A DNA stretch of 64,000 nt, from contig NZ_PVTD01000001.1 of assembly GCF_003003255.1 (NCBI RefSeq), forward strand, positions 62,001-126,000, in the 5' to 3' direction. The DNA comes from Aliiruegeria haliotis. GTDB lineage: Bacteria > Pseudomonadota > Alphaproteobacteria > Rhodobacterales > Rhodobacteraceae. A program made the translations under genes and the position numbers. The notes beneath the pieces were generated by a model. That model saw nothing but the letters and a program-made list of their open reading frames with translations. It did not search any database and had not been told where the DNA came from. Below, one piece after another: positions 45,739 to 55,079 of the stretch (position 1 is its first letter; each line of letters starts with the position of its first letter).

Positions 45739-47388
45739 ATGCTGCGCGGGCTCGATATCCGTGACATGCTGATCATCGATCGGTTGGAGCTGGCGTTCCA
45801 GCCGGGGTTGAACGTGTTGACCGGAGAGACCGGCGCCGGGAAGTCCATCCTTCTGGATTCACTTGGATTTGTTCTCGGCTGGCGCGGCCGGGCGGAGTTG
45901 GTGCGCGCAGGTGCCTCGCAGGGGGAAGTGACCGCATGGTTCGACCTGCCGGAGGACCATGCCGCCCGCGAGGTCTTGCGCGAGGCCGGTCTGCCGGAGG
46001 GCGACGAATTGATCCTGCGGCGGGTGAACTCCGCTGACGGGCGCAAGACCGCGTGGGTCAATGATCGCCGCAGCTCCGGCGAGGTTCTTCGGCGGATCTC
46101 CGAAACGCTGGTGGAGTTGCATGGTCAGCATGACGATCGCGGCCTGCTGAATGCCCGCGGCCACCGGGCGCTGCTGGATGCTTTTGCGGGGGCGTCGGAG
46201 CGGGTTGCCGACGTGCGCGCTGCGTGGGCGTCATGGCGGGAAGTAAACGAGAAGCTGGCCGAGGCGCGGCAACGGATCGAGGCGCTTCGGAACGAAGAGG
46301 ATTTCCTGCGCCACGCGGTGGCTGAACTGGATGCGCTGGGACTTGAACCGGGCGAGGAGGAAGAGCTCGACGCGCGCCGCCGTCTGATGCAGGGCGCCGA
46401 GAAGGTTCGCGAAGACATATCCCGCGCCCATGCGGCAATTTCCGGCGAGGGTGCCGAGGGGCTGGTTGCGGATGCCTTGCGTTGGCTCGACGGCGCGGCC
46501 GAGGGCGCGGGATCGCGCCTCGATGCGCCACTGGAAGCCCTGTCCCGGGCCATGGATGCGCTCGGCGATGCGGAGCAGGGCGTCGCGGCCTGCCTTGAGG
46601 ATCTGGCCTTCGACCCGCGGGAGATGGACCGGATCACGGAGCGGCTTTTTGCAATCCGTGACCTTGCACGAAAGCACAAGGTGCAGCCTGATGACCTGGT
46701 TGCGCTGGCCGAGACCTTGCGGACGCGTCTGGCCGCCCTTGAAGGGGGAGAGGGGGATCTGGCCGCGTTGGAGGCCGAGGCCACCGCCTGCGGTCAGGCC
46801 CATCACGCGGCCTGCGAGGCCTTGCATGAGCTGCGGGCCGAGGCCGCCGCGCGGCTTGACGCAGCGATGGCCGCGGAACTTGCGCCGCTCAAGATGGACC
46901 GGGCGGTGTTCTCGACCGTGCTGTCGGCTGCGGAACCCGGCCCCGAAGGCGCGGACGAGGTGACATTCACCGTGGCGACGAACCCCGGCGCGCCTGCGGG
47001 GCCGCTCAACCGGATTGCATCGGGCGGAGAACTGTCACGGTTCCTGCTGGCCCTGAAAGTGTGCCTGATGGGAAAGGCGACCGGCATCACCATGATCTTC
47101 GACGAGATCGACCGAGGCGTCGGCGGCGCGACAGCCGATGCCGTTGGCCGCCGTCTGAAGGGGCTTGCCGAAGGCGCCCAGGTCCTCGTGGTGACCCACT
47201 CCCCGCAAGTGGCCGCACTTGGTGGCCATCACTGGCGTGTCGAGAAGCGTGTCGAGGGAGAGACAACGCTGTCCACCGTCGTCCCGCTGGAAGCCGACGC
47301 GCGGGTGGATGAGCTGGCCCGTATGCTCTCCGGTGATCGGGTGACTTCGGAGGCACGCGCAGCCGCACGCTCGCTTTTGGGGACCTGA
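45739..47388 (+). CDS. recN: DNA repair protein RecN
   Basis: A 549-residue SMC-like ATPase acting in double-strand break repair. Walker A in LTGETGAGKSILLDSLGF (near residue 35), then coiled-coil arms from about residue 160 to 360 (EVNEKLAEARQRIEALRNEE). ABC signature in ASGGELSRFLLALK and Walker B in TMIFDEIDRGVGG, with the D-loop and VVTHSPQVAALGGHHW. No LexA-type site was recognised upstream, in the 149-base gap after bamD. Confidence 0.96.
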   Translation: MLRGLDIRDMLIIDRLELAFQPGLNVLTGETGAGKSILLDSLGFVLGWRGRAELVRAGASQGEVTAWFDLPEDHAAREVLREAGLPEGDELILRRVNSADGRKTAWVNDRRSSGEVLRRISETLVELHGQHDDRGLLNARGHRALLDAFAGASERVADVRAAWASWREVNEKLAEARQRIEALRNEEDFLRHAVAELDALGLEPGEEEELDARRRLMQGAEKVREDISRAHAAISGEGAEGLVADALRWLDGAAEGAGSRLDAPLEALSRAMDALGDAEQGVAACLEDLAFDPREMDRITERLFAIRDLARKHKVQPDDLVALAETLRTRLAALEGGEGDLAALEAEATACGQAHHAACEALHELRAEAAARLDAAMAAELAPLKMDRAVFSTVLSAAEPGPEGADEVTFTVATNPGAPAGPLNRIASGGELSRFLLALKVCLMGKATGITMIFDEIDRGVGGATADAVGRRLKGLAEGAQVLVVTHSPQVAALGGHHWRVEKRVEGETTLSTVVPLEADARVDELARMLSGDRVTSEARAAARSLLGT

Positions 47389-47918
47389 ACCCGGATTTGA
47401 AGGCACGTGACGCTCGAACCGACTGAGGCAACAAATCCGTGGTATGGGACCGAACGCGCGATCCGGAGCGGTTGGGAAGCATTATTGTCGCTCGTGCATC
47501 GGAAGATCCTGAAGCCGCCGTATGCTCCAAGTGTCGGTGCGCTCAGGGAAGTCCAACATCTGAAGCCGGCACAGCATTCTTGAACGACATGCGGTTTCTT
47601 CGCAGTTTTTTCCCGAATGCTCGGTCCGCCGGCAATTCCGGGGATCTCCACGCAGGGTCGAAATCCGGTTCGTGGCTGCGGCGGGCGGCGGCCCGAGTCC
47701 GCAGAACTTGGGTCGTGCAGGGAGCATGTGGGATGCACTCATTGCCCAACATCCTGAGCAATGTCTGGAGGTGCGCCACGATGATTAAATCGTTCGGCTC
47801 GAGTTGCTTGACGAGTTGTTCAATGGTCTTGGCGAGCCGCGGTACCCACCGATGTCAAGACGAGCACTAGGGACGCGATTTACGCATCTGGGACGGGGAT
47901 AGGGCGCGCGCGCCACCA
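47389..47918. other. Gene-free stretch with a possible degenerate resolvase fragment
   Basis: 530 bases after recN with no intact gene. On the minus strand around 47845-47765 the frame reads AKTIEQLVKQLEPNDLIIVAH, then LQTLLRML, which resembles the helix and strand before the LDRLxRS motif of serine resolvases. The motif itself and any start codon are missing, so it would be a decayed remnant. The base composition is slightly less GC-rich than its flanks. The resemblance may be accidental. Confidence 0.3.
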
Positions 47919-49292
47919 TCAGTTGGTCCGCACGACCTTTCCCGGATTGAGGATGTTCTGCGGGTCGAGCGCGCGTTTGATTTCGCCCATCACCTGCCAC
48001 CCTTGGCCGTGTTCGGCCTCCATGTAGTCGAGTTTGCCCATCCCGACCCCGTGTTCACCGGTGACGGTTCCTCCCATTCGCAACGCGCGATCCACCATGC
48101 GGGCCGAGAGCGCCCGGGCGGTCTCCAACTCCTGCGGTTCGTCGTCCCGGATCATCAGGATGGCATGGAAGTTGCCGTCGCCGACATGGCCCAGAATGGG
48201 GCCGGGGATCGGACTGTCGGCGATGTCGGCGCGGGTCTCTTCCACCGCTTCGGCAAGGCGTGAGATCGGCACGCAGAGGTCGGTCACCACCGCCCGCGCC
48301 CCCTTGCGGCTGGCGAGGATCGCGAAATAGGCATTGTGGCGCATGGTCCAGAGCGCGTTGCGGTCCTCTGCTTGCGTGGACCAGCGGAAGCCTTCGCCGC
48401 CGAATTCCTCTACCAGCTCACCCAGTCTTCGGGCATCTTCCGCGACTGACAGATCCGAGCCATGGAACTCCACCAGGAGATGCGGTTTCAGCGGCAAGCT
48501 CATGTTTGAATAGGCATTTACGGCGTTGACGGTTTCGGTGTCGATGAACTCGATCCGCGCCATCGGGATCCCCATCTGGATCGTGGCCATGACTGTATCG
48601 ACCGCGCCGCCGATGTCGGAGAAGGCGCAGACGGCAGCGGAGATGGCCTCCGGCTGGCCGTGCAGGCGCAGCGTCAACTCCGTGATCAGCCCGAGCGTGC
48701 CCTCCGAGCCGATGAACAGGTGTGTAAGATCGTAGCCCGCAGCGGATTTGCGGGCACGGGTGCCGGTGCGGATGATGCGTCCGTCGGCAAGCACGACCTG
48801 CAGCCCGAGCACATTGTCCCGCATCGAACCGTAGCGGACCGTGGTCGTGCCGCTCGCGCGGGTGGCCGCCATGCCGCCGATGGAGGCGTTGGCGCCCGGA
48901 TCCACCGGGAAGAAAAGGCCGGTCGCACGCAGGTCCTCGTTCAGCGCCTGCCGGGTGATCCCGGGCTGCACCACCGCGTCCATGTCCTCCGGATGGACCT
49001 CCAACACCCGGTTCATCCGGGCAAAATCCACGGTGAGACCGCCGCGGATCGGCGTGGTGTGCCCCTCCAGCGAAGTGCCGGCGCCAAAGGGGATGACCGG
49101 GCAGCCATGGGCGGCACAGGTCGTGACGATGCGGGCCACCTCCTCGGCGGTTTCGGGATAGGCCACGGCGTCCGGGGGGGTCTGGGCGAAATAGCTCTCC
49201 GACTGGCCATGCAAGGCCCGGTCCGAGGCGGAGCGTGTCAGACGCTCGCCAAGAACCGACGACAGATCTGCCAGTGCCTGTTCGATGGTCAT
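47919..49292 (-). CDS. FAD-linked oxidase, D-lactate dehydrogenase/glycolate oxidase GlcD type
   Basis: A 457-residue flavoprotein of the PCMH (vanillyl-alcohol oxidase) fold. FAD-binding VIPFGAGTSLEGHTTPI near residue 67, then FFPVDPGANASIGGMAAT and RKSAAGYDLTHLFIGSEGTL. The C-terminal domain has the catalytic-site histidines in ILGHVGDGNFHAILM and GTVTGEHGVGMGKLDYM. These match the cytochrome-linked D-lactate dehydrogenase (LDHD/Dld2) group most closely. Glycolate oxidase GlcD is the alternative, but glcE and glcF are not nearby. Confidence 0.88.
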   Translation of the reverse strand: MTIEQALADLSSVLGERLTRSASDRALHGQSESYFAQTPPDAVAYPETAEEVARIVTTCAAHGCPVIPFGAGTSLEGHTTPIRGGLTVDFARMNRVLEVHPEDMDAVVQPGITRQALNEDLRATGLFFPVDPGANASIGGMAATRASGTTTVRYGSMRDNVLGLQVVLADGRIIRTGTRARKSAAGYDLTHLFIGSEGTLGLITELTLRLHGQPEAISAAVCAFSDIGGAVDTVMATIQMGIPMARIEFIDTETVNAVNAYSNMSLPLKPHLLVEFHGSDLSVAEDARRLGELVEEFGGEGFRWSTQAEDRNALWTMRHNAYFAILASRKGARAVVTDLCVPISRLAEAVEETRADIADSPIPGPILGHVGDGNFHAILMIRDDEPQELETARALSARMVDRALRMGGTVTGEHGVGMGKLDYMEAEHGQGWQVMGEIKRALDPQNILNPGKVVRTN

Positions 49293-49531
49293 CCGTGCCT
49301 CCTGCCGTTGCGTCGGGGCAATCTAGGGCAGGCCGCAGGGCGGGGAAACCCCTGTCCCATCTGTCGTTTTCGCTTGGTCGACAGGCGCATGGCACGGACA
49401 TAGGACTTGGACCGCTGACGTCGATCCCCTAGGAAAAGGAGAACAGGGGGCACGGATGTGCCCCGGATTTCCCGAGCGACCGGGGGCAGGCGGGCCCCGG
49501 CGATCTCGCCCCGCCCGCCAGTGGATGGCCC

Positions 49532-51220
49532 GTGCCCGAACGTACCCGAGATCTGATTCGGCGCCAGTACCAGGAAAGCAAGGAGAGCCTCACACGGGGT
49601 TGGCAACTGCTGCTGCGCAAGGGACCGGGCCAGATCCAGTTCTGGTTCATCGCCCTAGCGGTCGGCACCGTCGCCGGGATGGCCGCCGTGGGCTTCAGAG
49701 GTGCAATCACCTGGCTTCAGGCCACGCTTTACCTCGCGGACGATGTCGCCGTGATACACAGCCACGCCAAGACGCTGCCGTGGTGGATGTTGCTGGCGTT
49801 GCCGATCTGTGGCGGGCTGCTGGTGGGCGTGATCCTCGGACGGTTCACGCCCGACGGGCGCGTGCGCTCGGTCGCGGATGTGATCGAGGGCGCGGCGCTG
49901 CACAAGGGGCGGGTGGAGCGGAAGGCGGGCATCGCCTCCGCCGTCGCCTCCATGATCACGCTCAGTTCGGGCGGCTCCTCGGGCCGCGAGGGGCCAGTTG
50001 TCCACATAGCCGGCATGATCGCGACCTGGGTCTCAGACCGGATCCAAGCCAACGGGATCACCGGGCGCGACCTCCTGGGCTGCGCGGTCGCCGCGGCGGT
50101 GTCCGCCAGTTTCAACGCGCCCATCGCGGGCGCGCTCTTTGCGTTGGAGGTGGTGTTGCGGCATTTCGCCGTGCACGCCTTTGCGCCGATCGTCATCGCA
50201 TCGGTCGCGGGCACGGTCATCAGCCGCCTGGAGTTCGGCAACGTGACCGAATTCACGCTGTCCCCGCAAAGCACGATCAGCTTCTACGTGGAACTGCCAG
50301 CCTTCCTCCTTCTGGGGTTGCTGAGCGGCGTGGTTGCGGTTTTGCTGATGCGCGCGATCTTCTTTGCCGATGATTTCGCGAGCCATCTGCAGGGCAAGTT
50401 CCGCATCCCCCATTTCCTGCGCCCGGCCATTGCGGGGGCGCTGCTGGGCCTGCTGGCCATCGGGTTTCCGCACATCATCGGCGTCGGCTACGAGACCACC
50501 TCGGCCGCGCTTCGTGCCGATCTGGTTTTTCACGAGGCCGTCGTCTTTGCCGTGCTGAAGGTCGTTGCGGTTGCGATCACCATGGCGGGGCGCATGGGCG
50601 GCGGCGTGTTTTCCCCCGCGCTCATGGTCGGCGCACTGACGGGTCTGGCCTTCGGATATGTCGCCACGCACATCGTCCCGCAATACTCGGGCACCGGCGA
50701 GCTCTATGCGCTGGCGGGGATGGGGGCAGTTGCGGCCGCCGTGCTCGGGGCACCGATCTCCACCACGCTGATCGTCTTCGAACTGACGGGGGACTGGCAG
50801 ACAGGGCTGGCGGTGATGGTCTCCGTCTCGCTGTCCACGGCTCTGGCCAGCCGGTTGGTGGACCGGTCGTTCTTCCTCACCCAACTGGAGCACAAGGGCG
50901 TGCACCTCGCCGCAGGACCGCAGGCATATGTGCTGTCGCTCTACTCGGCGGCGGTGATCATGCGATCCAAGGATAGCCCCCGCGGCGCCCCGGAAGCGCT
51001 CTGCCGGACATTGATCGGGGAGGGGACCTACGTGGCGCCCGATACGACGCTGGAGGTGTGCATGCCGATGTTCGAGGCGTCGGGCCATGCCTTCCTTCCC
51101 GTCGCCGCGCCTTCGGCCGATGGCGGCCCGCCGGAACTGCTCGGCGCGCTCTATCATGTCGATGCGCTGAAGGCCTACAACCGCGCGCTGGCGGAGACCG
51201 CGGCGGAGGAGCATTCCTGA
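49532..51220 (+). CDS. ClC-family chloride channel or H+/Cl- antiporter
   Basis: A 562-residue integral membrane protein of the voltage-gated chloride channel family. Three anion-pathway motifs are visible: SSGGSSGREGPVVHIAG with the gating glutamate in GREGP (near residue 150), SFNAPIAGALFALEVVL (near residue 192) and GGGVFSPALMVGALTGL (near residue 355). About twelve to fourteen hydrophobic segments. The last 60 residues (LEVCMPMFEASGHAFLPV) look like part of a CBS domain. The GTG start at 49532 lacks a strong ribosome site. It converges with the CAP-RTX gene 16 bases later. Confidence 0.93.
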   Translation: MPERTRDLIRRQYQESKESLTRGWQLLLRKGPGQIQFWFIALAVGTVAGMAAVGFRGAITWLQATLYLADDVAVIHSHAKTLPWWMLLALPICGGLLVGVILGRFTPDGRVRSVADVIEGAALHKGRVERKAGIASAVASMITLSSGGSSGREGPVVHIAGMIATWVSDRIQANGITGRDLLGCAVAAAVSASFNAPIAGALFALEVVLRHFAVHAFAPIVIASVAGTVISRLEFGNVTEFTLSPQSTISFYVELPAFLLLGLLSGVVAVLLMRAIFFADDFASHLQGKFRIPHFLRPAIAGALLGLLAIGFPHIIGVGYETTSAALRADLVFHEAVVFAVLKVVAVAITMAGRMGGGVFSPALMVGALTGLAFGYVATHIVPQYSGTGELYALAGMGAVAAAVLGAPISTTLIVFELTGDWQTGLAVMVSVSLSTALASRLVDRSFFLTQLEHKGVHLAAGPQAYVLSLYSAAVIMRSKDSPRGAPEALCRTLIGEGTYVAPDTTLEVCMPMFEASGHAFLPVAAPSADGGPPELLGALYHVDALKAYNRALAETAAEEHS

Positions 51221-51236
51221 CCGGCAGGCCGCCGCA

Positions 51237-52601
51237 TCAGACGAAATCGATGTCGTCGGCCAGTGTCAGCTGTTTCAGCGTGGTGTCACGAAAGACGATC
51301 ACGTTGGCGCCGTCATCGTGGCGGTCATAGACGAGATCCCGGCCCTCCTGGCTCAGCGCGTTGCGGAAGGCGTTCACGGTGCCGGCCTCGCCCGGCCCAC
51401 CCAGCAGAACCTTGTCGCCGGGGCCGAAATCGCGGATCGTATCGGTGCCGAAGCGGCCCTTGAACACGAAGGTATCCGCGCCGCCGCCGCCCTTCAGCGC
51501 GTCATTCCCGCCGCCCCCGATGAGCCGGTCCTTGCCCCGCCCGCCAATCAACGTGTCCTGGCCATTGCCGCCGAACAGCTTGTCGGACCACTTGCCGCCG
51601 TTGAGCTTGTCCGCGCCACCGAGGCCAAGGAGCTTGTCGTTGCCCTTCCCACCATCGAGCCTGTTGTCGCCGGAATTGCCCCGGAGCATGTTGCCCTTTG
51701 CATTCCCGGCGAGCGTCAGGTCCTCGACGCCCAGAAGCTCGGCCTTTGTCACGCCTGAGACCAACCGGGTGTTGCCGGAGCTTTTCAGAAGCGTGCCGTT
51801 GACCAGATCGAGCTTCACATTGCCGTCTGACAGGTCGAGTCTTGCAGTGGCGGTCACGGTGCCGTCGCCCAGCGTGGCGGTGACCATCCCGTCCGGCGAC
51901 GCCAGTTCCAGAACGTATCCGCCATGATCGTGGGCACCACCCCTGTCGGTATCCGACCGCGATGCGCCGGCGCTGTCTTTGTAGCGTGTCGACGCCGTGA
52001 TGCCGCCGGTGCCCTCGCCGATGGAGTAGAAACCGTCGCCGTCGCGGTCGCGGTAGACCACCCCGGTCACAAAGACTTCGGACCCTCCAAGGGCAAAGCC
52101 CTCGGTCAGCATCGATGCGTTGTAGGTTCCGCCGCTGGAGGTCGTGAAGCTGCCCATCTCATGGCCGACGCCGATCTCGCGGAAACTGTCGCCGAGCAGG
52201 TTCTTGCGGTGGCCTGCGCTCAGAAACAGCTGCTGATGGTTGAGTGCGATGGCATCGTTGCCGTCGATGCTGCCGGTGGACCCACGCCAGGCGATGTTTT
52301 CACCGGTGCGCCACCAGCTGCCATAGCCGGCGTCCTCGAACCGTTGCGAATGGCTGCTGCCGCCGGACCCGGTATGGCTGAAGGTGTCACTGCGCAGCAT
52401 CCAGGCAGAATGCGCGGCCGAGGCCGCGTTCAACGCCGCGTTCGGCGCCAGAACCTGCCGGCTCCCGGACTCCAGGGTCAGGGGGGACAGGCCCTCGTTG
52501 AGATCAATCCCGTAGCGGGCGGCTTCCGCATCGGGTGCAAGCCGGGCGCGGTTGATGAGTTCGATCAGGAATTGCTCGGCGGCAGTCAGACTTGCGGGCA
52601 T
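51237..52601 (-). CDS. CAP-domain protein with RTX calcium-binding repeats
   Basis: A 454-residue protein. Residues about 1-150 form a CAP/SCP domain: FLIELINRARLAPDAEAARYG, AHSAWMLRSDTFSHTG, GENIAWRGSTGS and LFLSAGHRKNLLGDSFREIG. The C-terminal third has tandem GGxGxD nonapeptides (GGKGNDKLLGLGGADKLNGG, GGRGKDRLIGGGGNDALKGG), ending in a FVFKGRFGTDTIRDFGPGDK cap. There is no N-terminal signal peptide, so type I secretion through the C-terminal RTX region is expected. No type I transporter is in the window. The start at 52601 is the first ATG giving a normal CAP domain. Confidence 0.92.
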   Translation of the reverse strand: MPASLTAAEQFLIELINRARLAPDAEAARYGIDLNEGLSPLTLESGSRQVLAPNAALNAASAAHSAWMLRSDTFSHTGSGGSSHSQRFEDAGYGSWWRTGENIAWRGSTGSIDGNDAIALNHQQLFLSAGHRKNLLGDSFREIGVGHEMGSFTTSSGGTYNASMLTEGFALGGSEVFVTGVVYRDRDGDGFYSIGEGTGGITASTRYKDSAGASRSDTDRGGAHDHGGYVLELASPDGMVTATLGDGTVTATARLDLSDGNVKLDLVNGTLLKSSGNTRLVSGVTKAELLGVEDLTLAGNAKGNMLRGNSGDNRLDGGKGNDKLLGLGGADKLNGGKWSDKLFGGNGQDTLIGGRGKDRLIGGGGNDALKGGGGADTFVFKGRFGTDTIRDFGPGDKVLLGGPGEAGTVNAFRNALSQEGRDLVYDRHDDGANVIVFRDTTLKQLTLADDIDFV

Positions 52602-52729
52602 GGTCGGGACAGGGTTCCGTCGGAAAAAAATGGCCCCTCCTCGGGACCCGATATTCCGTTCGCCACAATGTCGGCAATGGGGCGTTTTCGAGGCCGGGCA
52701 CCCAAGGGGCCTGTGCCGGGACATGCAAA

Positions 52730-52752
52730 CGGCCGCGCCATTTGCGCGGCCG
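52730..52752 (-). terminator. Terminator-like hairpin after the DUF427 gene
   Basis: Stem CGGCCGCGC (52730-52738) / GCGCGGCCG (52744-52752) with loop CATTT, followed on the minus strand by a short T-run. It lies 28 bases after the stop of the DUF427 gene. Confidence 0.6.
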
Positions 52753-52780
52753 GTCGGCGGTGCCCGAGGCGGTCAGGTGT

Positions 52781-53128
52781 TCAGAGGCGCTCGACCGCGA
52801 CTTCGGAGGCCGTTGTGTAGAACGCGATATGGTCCTTGAGGCGGCTCATGCCCTCGATCGGGCACTCGTAGGACCAGGCGGCGTTTTTCAGCGTCTTGCT
52901 CTTGGTGTCGATCGAGAAATAACGGGCGTCGCCAATATGGGGGCTGTGGCTGGATGTCTCGGTGGCATCGAGGAACGCCATGGCGATGTCGTCACGGGGA
53001 AAGTAGATGACCGGGGGCATGTCACCCTCGGTGAGTTCCAGTGCGTTTGTGCTTTCGGCGAGAACGGCGCCGCCGGCACGGACAACCCATTTGCCCTCGG
53101 CCTTGCGGATCTTGATGTGGTCTACCAT
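52781..53128 (-). CDS. DUF427 domain protein
   Basis: A 115-residue protein made of a single DUF427 domain: VIYFPRDDIAMAFLDATETS, SPHIGDARYFSI and NAAWSYECPIEGMSRLKDHI then AFYTTASEV. DUF427 proteins are small cytoplasmic proteins of unknown function with a beta-rich fold. Strong ribosome site GGGAG before ATG 53128. A TGTTAGCGCT element like those before the DUF1127 genes lies 66 bases upstream. Confidence 0.9.
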   Translation of the reverse strand: MVDHIKIRKAEGKWVVRAGGAVLAESTNALELTEGDMPPVIYFPRDDIAMAFLDATETSSHSPHIGDARYFSIDTKSKTLKNAAWSYECPIEGMSRLKDHIAFYTTASEVAVERL

Positions 53129-53194
53129 GAGTGGCTCCCGTAATGCAGATACGCCCGGACGGGCGCTAAATCTGACAGCTGTTCATTGGATGAG

Positions 53195-53204
53195 TGTTAG
53201 CGCT
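53195..53204 (-). promoter_or_regulatory. TGTTAGCGCT element upstream of the DUF427 gene
   Basis: Identical to the 10-base element found 53-71 bases before the DUF1127 genes. Here it lies 66 bases before the gene and just after the pepP stop. The second element, the TATGCA core, is not present at the matching distance. Confidence 0.4.
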
Positions 53205-53208
53205 CAAC

Positions 53209-55008
53209 CTATACTGGTGCGGTTGCGGCGTCCAGCCAGGCCGCGACGTCACGATCCAGCAGGGGGGCAAGGCGCGATCTTACCTCTGCGTGATAGCCAT
53301 TCAGCCAATCCAGTTCAGCGCGGCTCATCAGCGCGGTGTCGAGCAGCCTGCGGTCGATCGGTGCCCAGGTGAGATTGGCGAAGGCCAGCATCTCGCGGTC
53401 GTCGGCGCCGTCGAGAGCGGGGGCCGCGACGACATGGATCAGGTTCTCGATGCGGATGCCAAAGGCGCCCTCGCGATAGTATCCCGGCTCGTTGGAGAGG
53501 ATCATGCCCTCTTCCAGCGGCACGTCGGAGACGCGGGAGATCCGCTGGGGCCCTTCGTGCACGCTGAGGTAGGCGCCGACACCATGCCCGGTGCCATGGT
53601 CGTAGTCCTGGCCCGCCATCCACAGCGGCGCACGCGCCAGCGGGTCGAGATCCCGGCCAGCCAGCCCGCGCGGCCAGCGCGCACGCGAAATGGCGATCAC
53701 GCCCTGAAGGACCCGTGTGAAGCAGGCCTTTTGCGCGTCGGTCACCGGCCCCGTTGCGATCGTTCGAGTGATGTCGGTTGTGCCGTCAGCGTACTGCCCG
53801 CCGGAATCCACCAGGAGGATCTCGCCGGGCGTGACGCGGCGGTTGCTTTCGGTGCTGACACGATAGTGGACGATGGCGCCGTTGGGACCGGAGCCGCAGA
53901 TCGTTTCGAAGCTGATGTCGCGCAGCAGCGGGTCCTCGGCGCGGAACGCCTCCAGCCGTTTCACCACGTCGATCTCGGTCAGCTTGCCCTTGGGCGCCTC
54001 GGCGTCGAGCCAGCACAGGAACCGGCACATGGCTGCGCCGTCGCGCAGATGTGCCTGTTCCGATCCGGAAATCTCGGCGGCATTCTTGCGCGCCTTGGGC
54101 ATCACGCAGGGGTCGCGGTCGAAGTGGATCTCCGCGCCCGTGATCTGTTCGGCAACCCAGTAGGGGGCGGATCCCTTGTCGAGCAGAACCTCGCCGTCCA
54201 ACGCTTCCAGTGCGGCGCCGAAGGTTTCCGGCAGGTGACAGGTCACCTGATTGCCGAGATGCGTCATCGCGGCGTCGGTGAGTTTCTCCGGCGCGCAGAA
54301 AAGATCGACCGAGGCATCCGCGTTCAGGATCGCAAAAGCGTGCGGCACCGGGTTGCGGACAATGTCACTGCCGCGGATGTTCAACAGCCAGGCTATGGAA
54401 TCCGGCAGGGTGAGCACGGCGGCGGACAGGCCCTTCGCGGTCAGGTCGGCGGCGAGGGCGGTGCGCTTCTCGCCATGCTCCTGCCCGGAATACTCTAACG
54501 GATGCACGAGGATGTCACCCAGCGGTGGCTCCGGCTGGTCCTGCCAGATGGCATCGACGTAGTTGGGGGACGGATGGTAGGTCAGGCCGTGCGCCTTGCC
54601 CTCCTCGCGCAGTTTGCGGATCTCCTCGGCGGTATGGAGCCTCGGGTCGAACGCGATCTTCCCCCCGTCCGGCATCTGGTCGGTCAGCCAACCGGCAAGC
54701 TGGGTCTTTGGCCACGCGACCGGTGTGAAGGCCGACAGGTCCACCTGCGCGCGCACCTGAAGCGTGTAGCGGCCATCGACGAAAATCCCCGCCACCTCGG
54801 GCAACACCGCGCAGAAGCCCGCCGACCCGGTGAACCCCGTAAGCCACGCAAGGCGCGCGTCGTGCGGGGCGACATACTCGCCCTGATGCATGTCGGCGCG
54901 GGGGACCAGGAAGCCATCGTATCCGTCCCGGGCAAGCTGCTGGCGAAGCGCGGCAAGGCGCGGCGGGCCGTCGCCGGGGCGGGTGGAGACGTCGAAAGAC
55001 TGGTACAT
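53209..55008 (-). CDS. Aminopeptidase P family protein (Xaa-Pro aminopeptidase, M24B)
   Basis: A 599-residue long-form aminopeptidase P, with two N-terminal creatinase-like domains (first: GFLVPRADMHQGEYVAPHD and WLTGFTGSAGFCAVL) and a C-terminal pita-bread catalytic domain. Metal ligands are visible in LLVDSGGQYADGTTDITRT (two Asp), GTGHGVGAYLSVHEGPQR (His), GMILSNEPGYY (Glu) and FGIRIENLIHVV (Glu). It removes an N-terminal residue before proline from peptides. Cytoplasmic by sequence. Length fits the long eukaryote-like/alphaproteobacterial form. Confidence 0.95.
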   Translation of the reverse strand: MYQSFDVSTRPGDGPPRLAALRQQLARDGYDGFLVPRADMHQGEYVAPHDARLAWLTGFTGSAGFCAVLPEVAGIFVDGRYTLQVRAQVDLSAFTPVAWPKTQLAGWLTDQMPDGGKIAFDPRLHTAEEIRKLREEGKAHGLTYHPSPNYVDAIWQDQPEPPLGDILVHPLEYSGQEHGEKRTALAADLTAKGLSAAVLTLPDSIAWLLNIRGSDIVRNPVPHAFAILNADASVDLFCAPEKLTDAAMTHLGNQVTCHLPETFGAALEALDGEVLLDKGSAPYWVAEQITGAEIHFDRDPCVMPKARKNAAEISGSEQAHLRDGAAMCRFLCWLDAEAPKGKLTEIDVVKRLEAFRAEDPLLRDISFETICGSGPNGAIVHYRVSTESNRRVTPGEILLVDSGGQYADGTTDITRTIATGPVTDAQKACFTRVLQGVIAISRARWPRGLAGRDLDPLARAPLWMAGQDYDHGTGHGVGAYLSVHEGPQRISRVSDVPLEEGMILSNEPGYYREGAFGIRIENLIHVVAAPALDGADDREMLAFANLTWAPIDRRLLDTALMSRAELDWLNGYHAEVRSRLAPLLDRDVAAWLDAATAPV

Positions 55009-55079
55009 GGCGAGGCTCCCTGCTGCTGCGAAATCGTCCTATCGCTTGCAGGGCGGGATGGCCAGCCGGGCAGGCCCCG

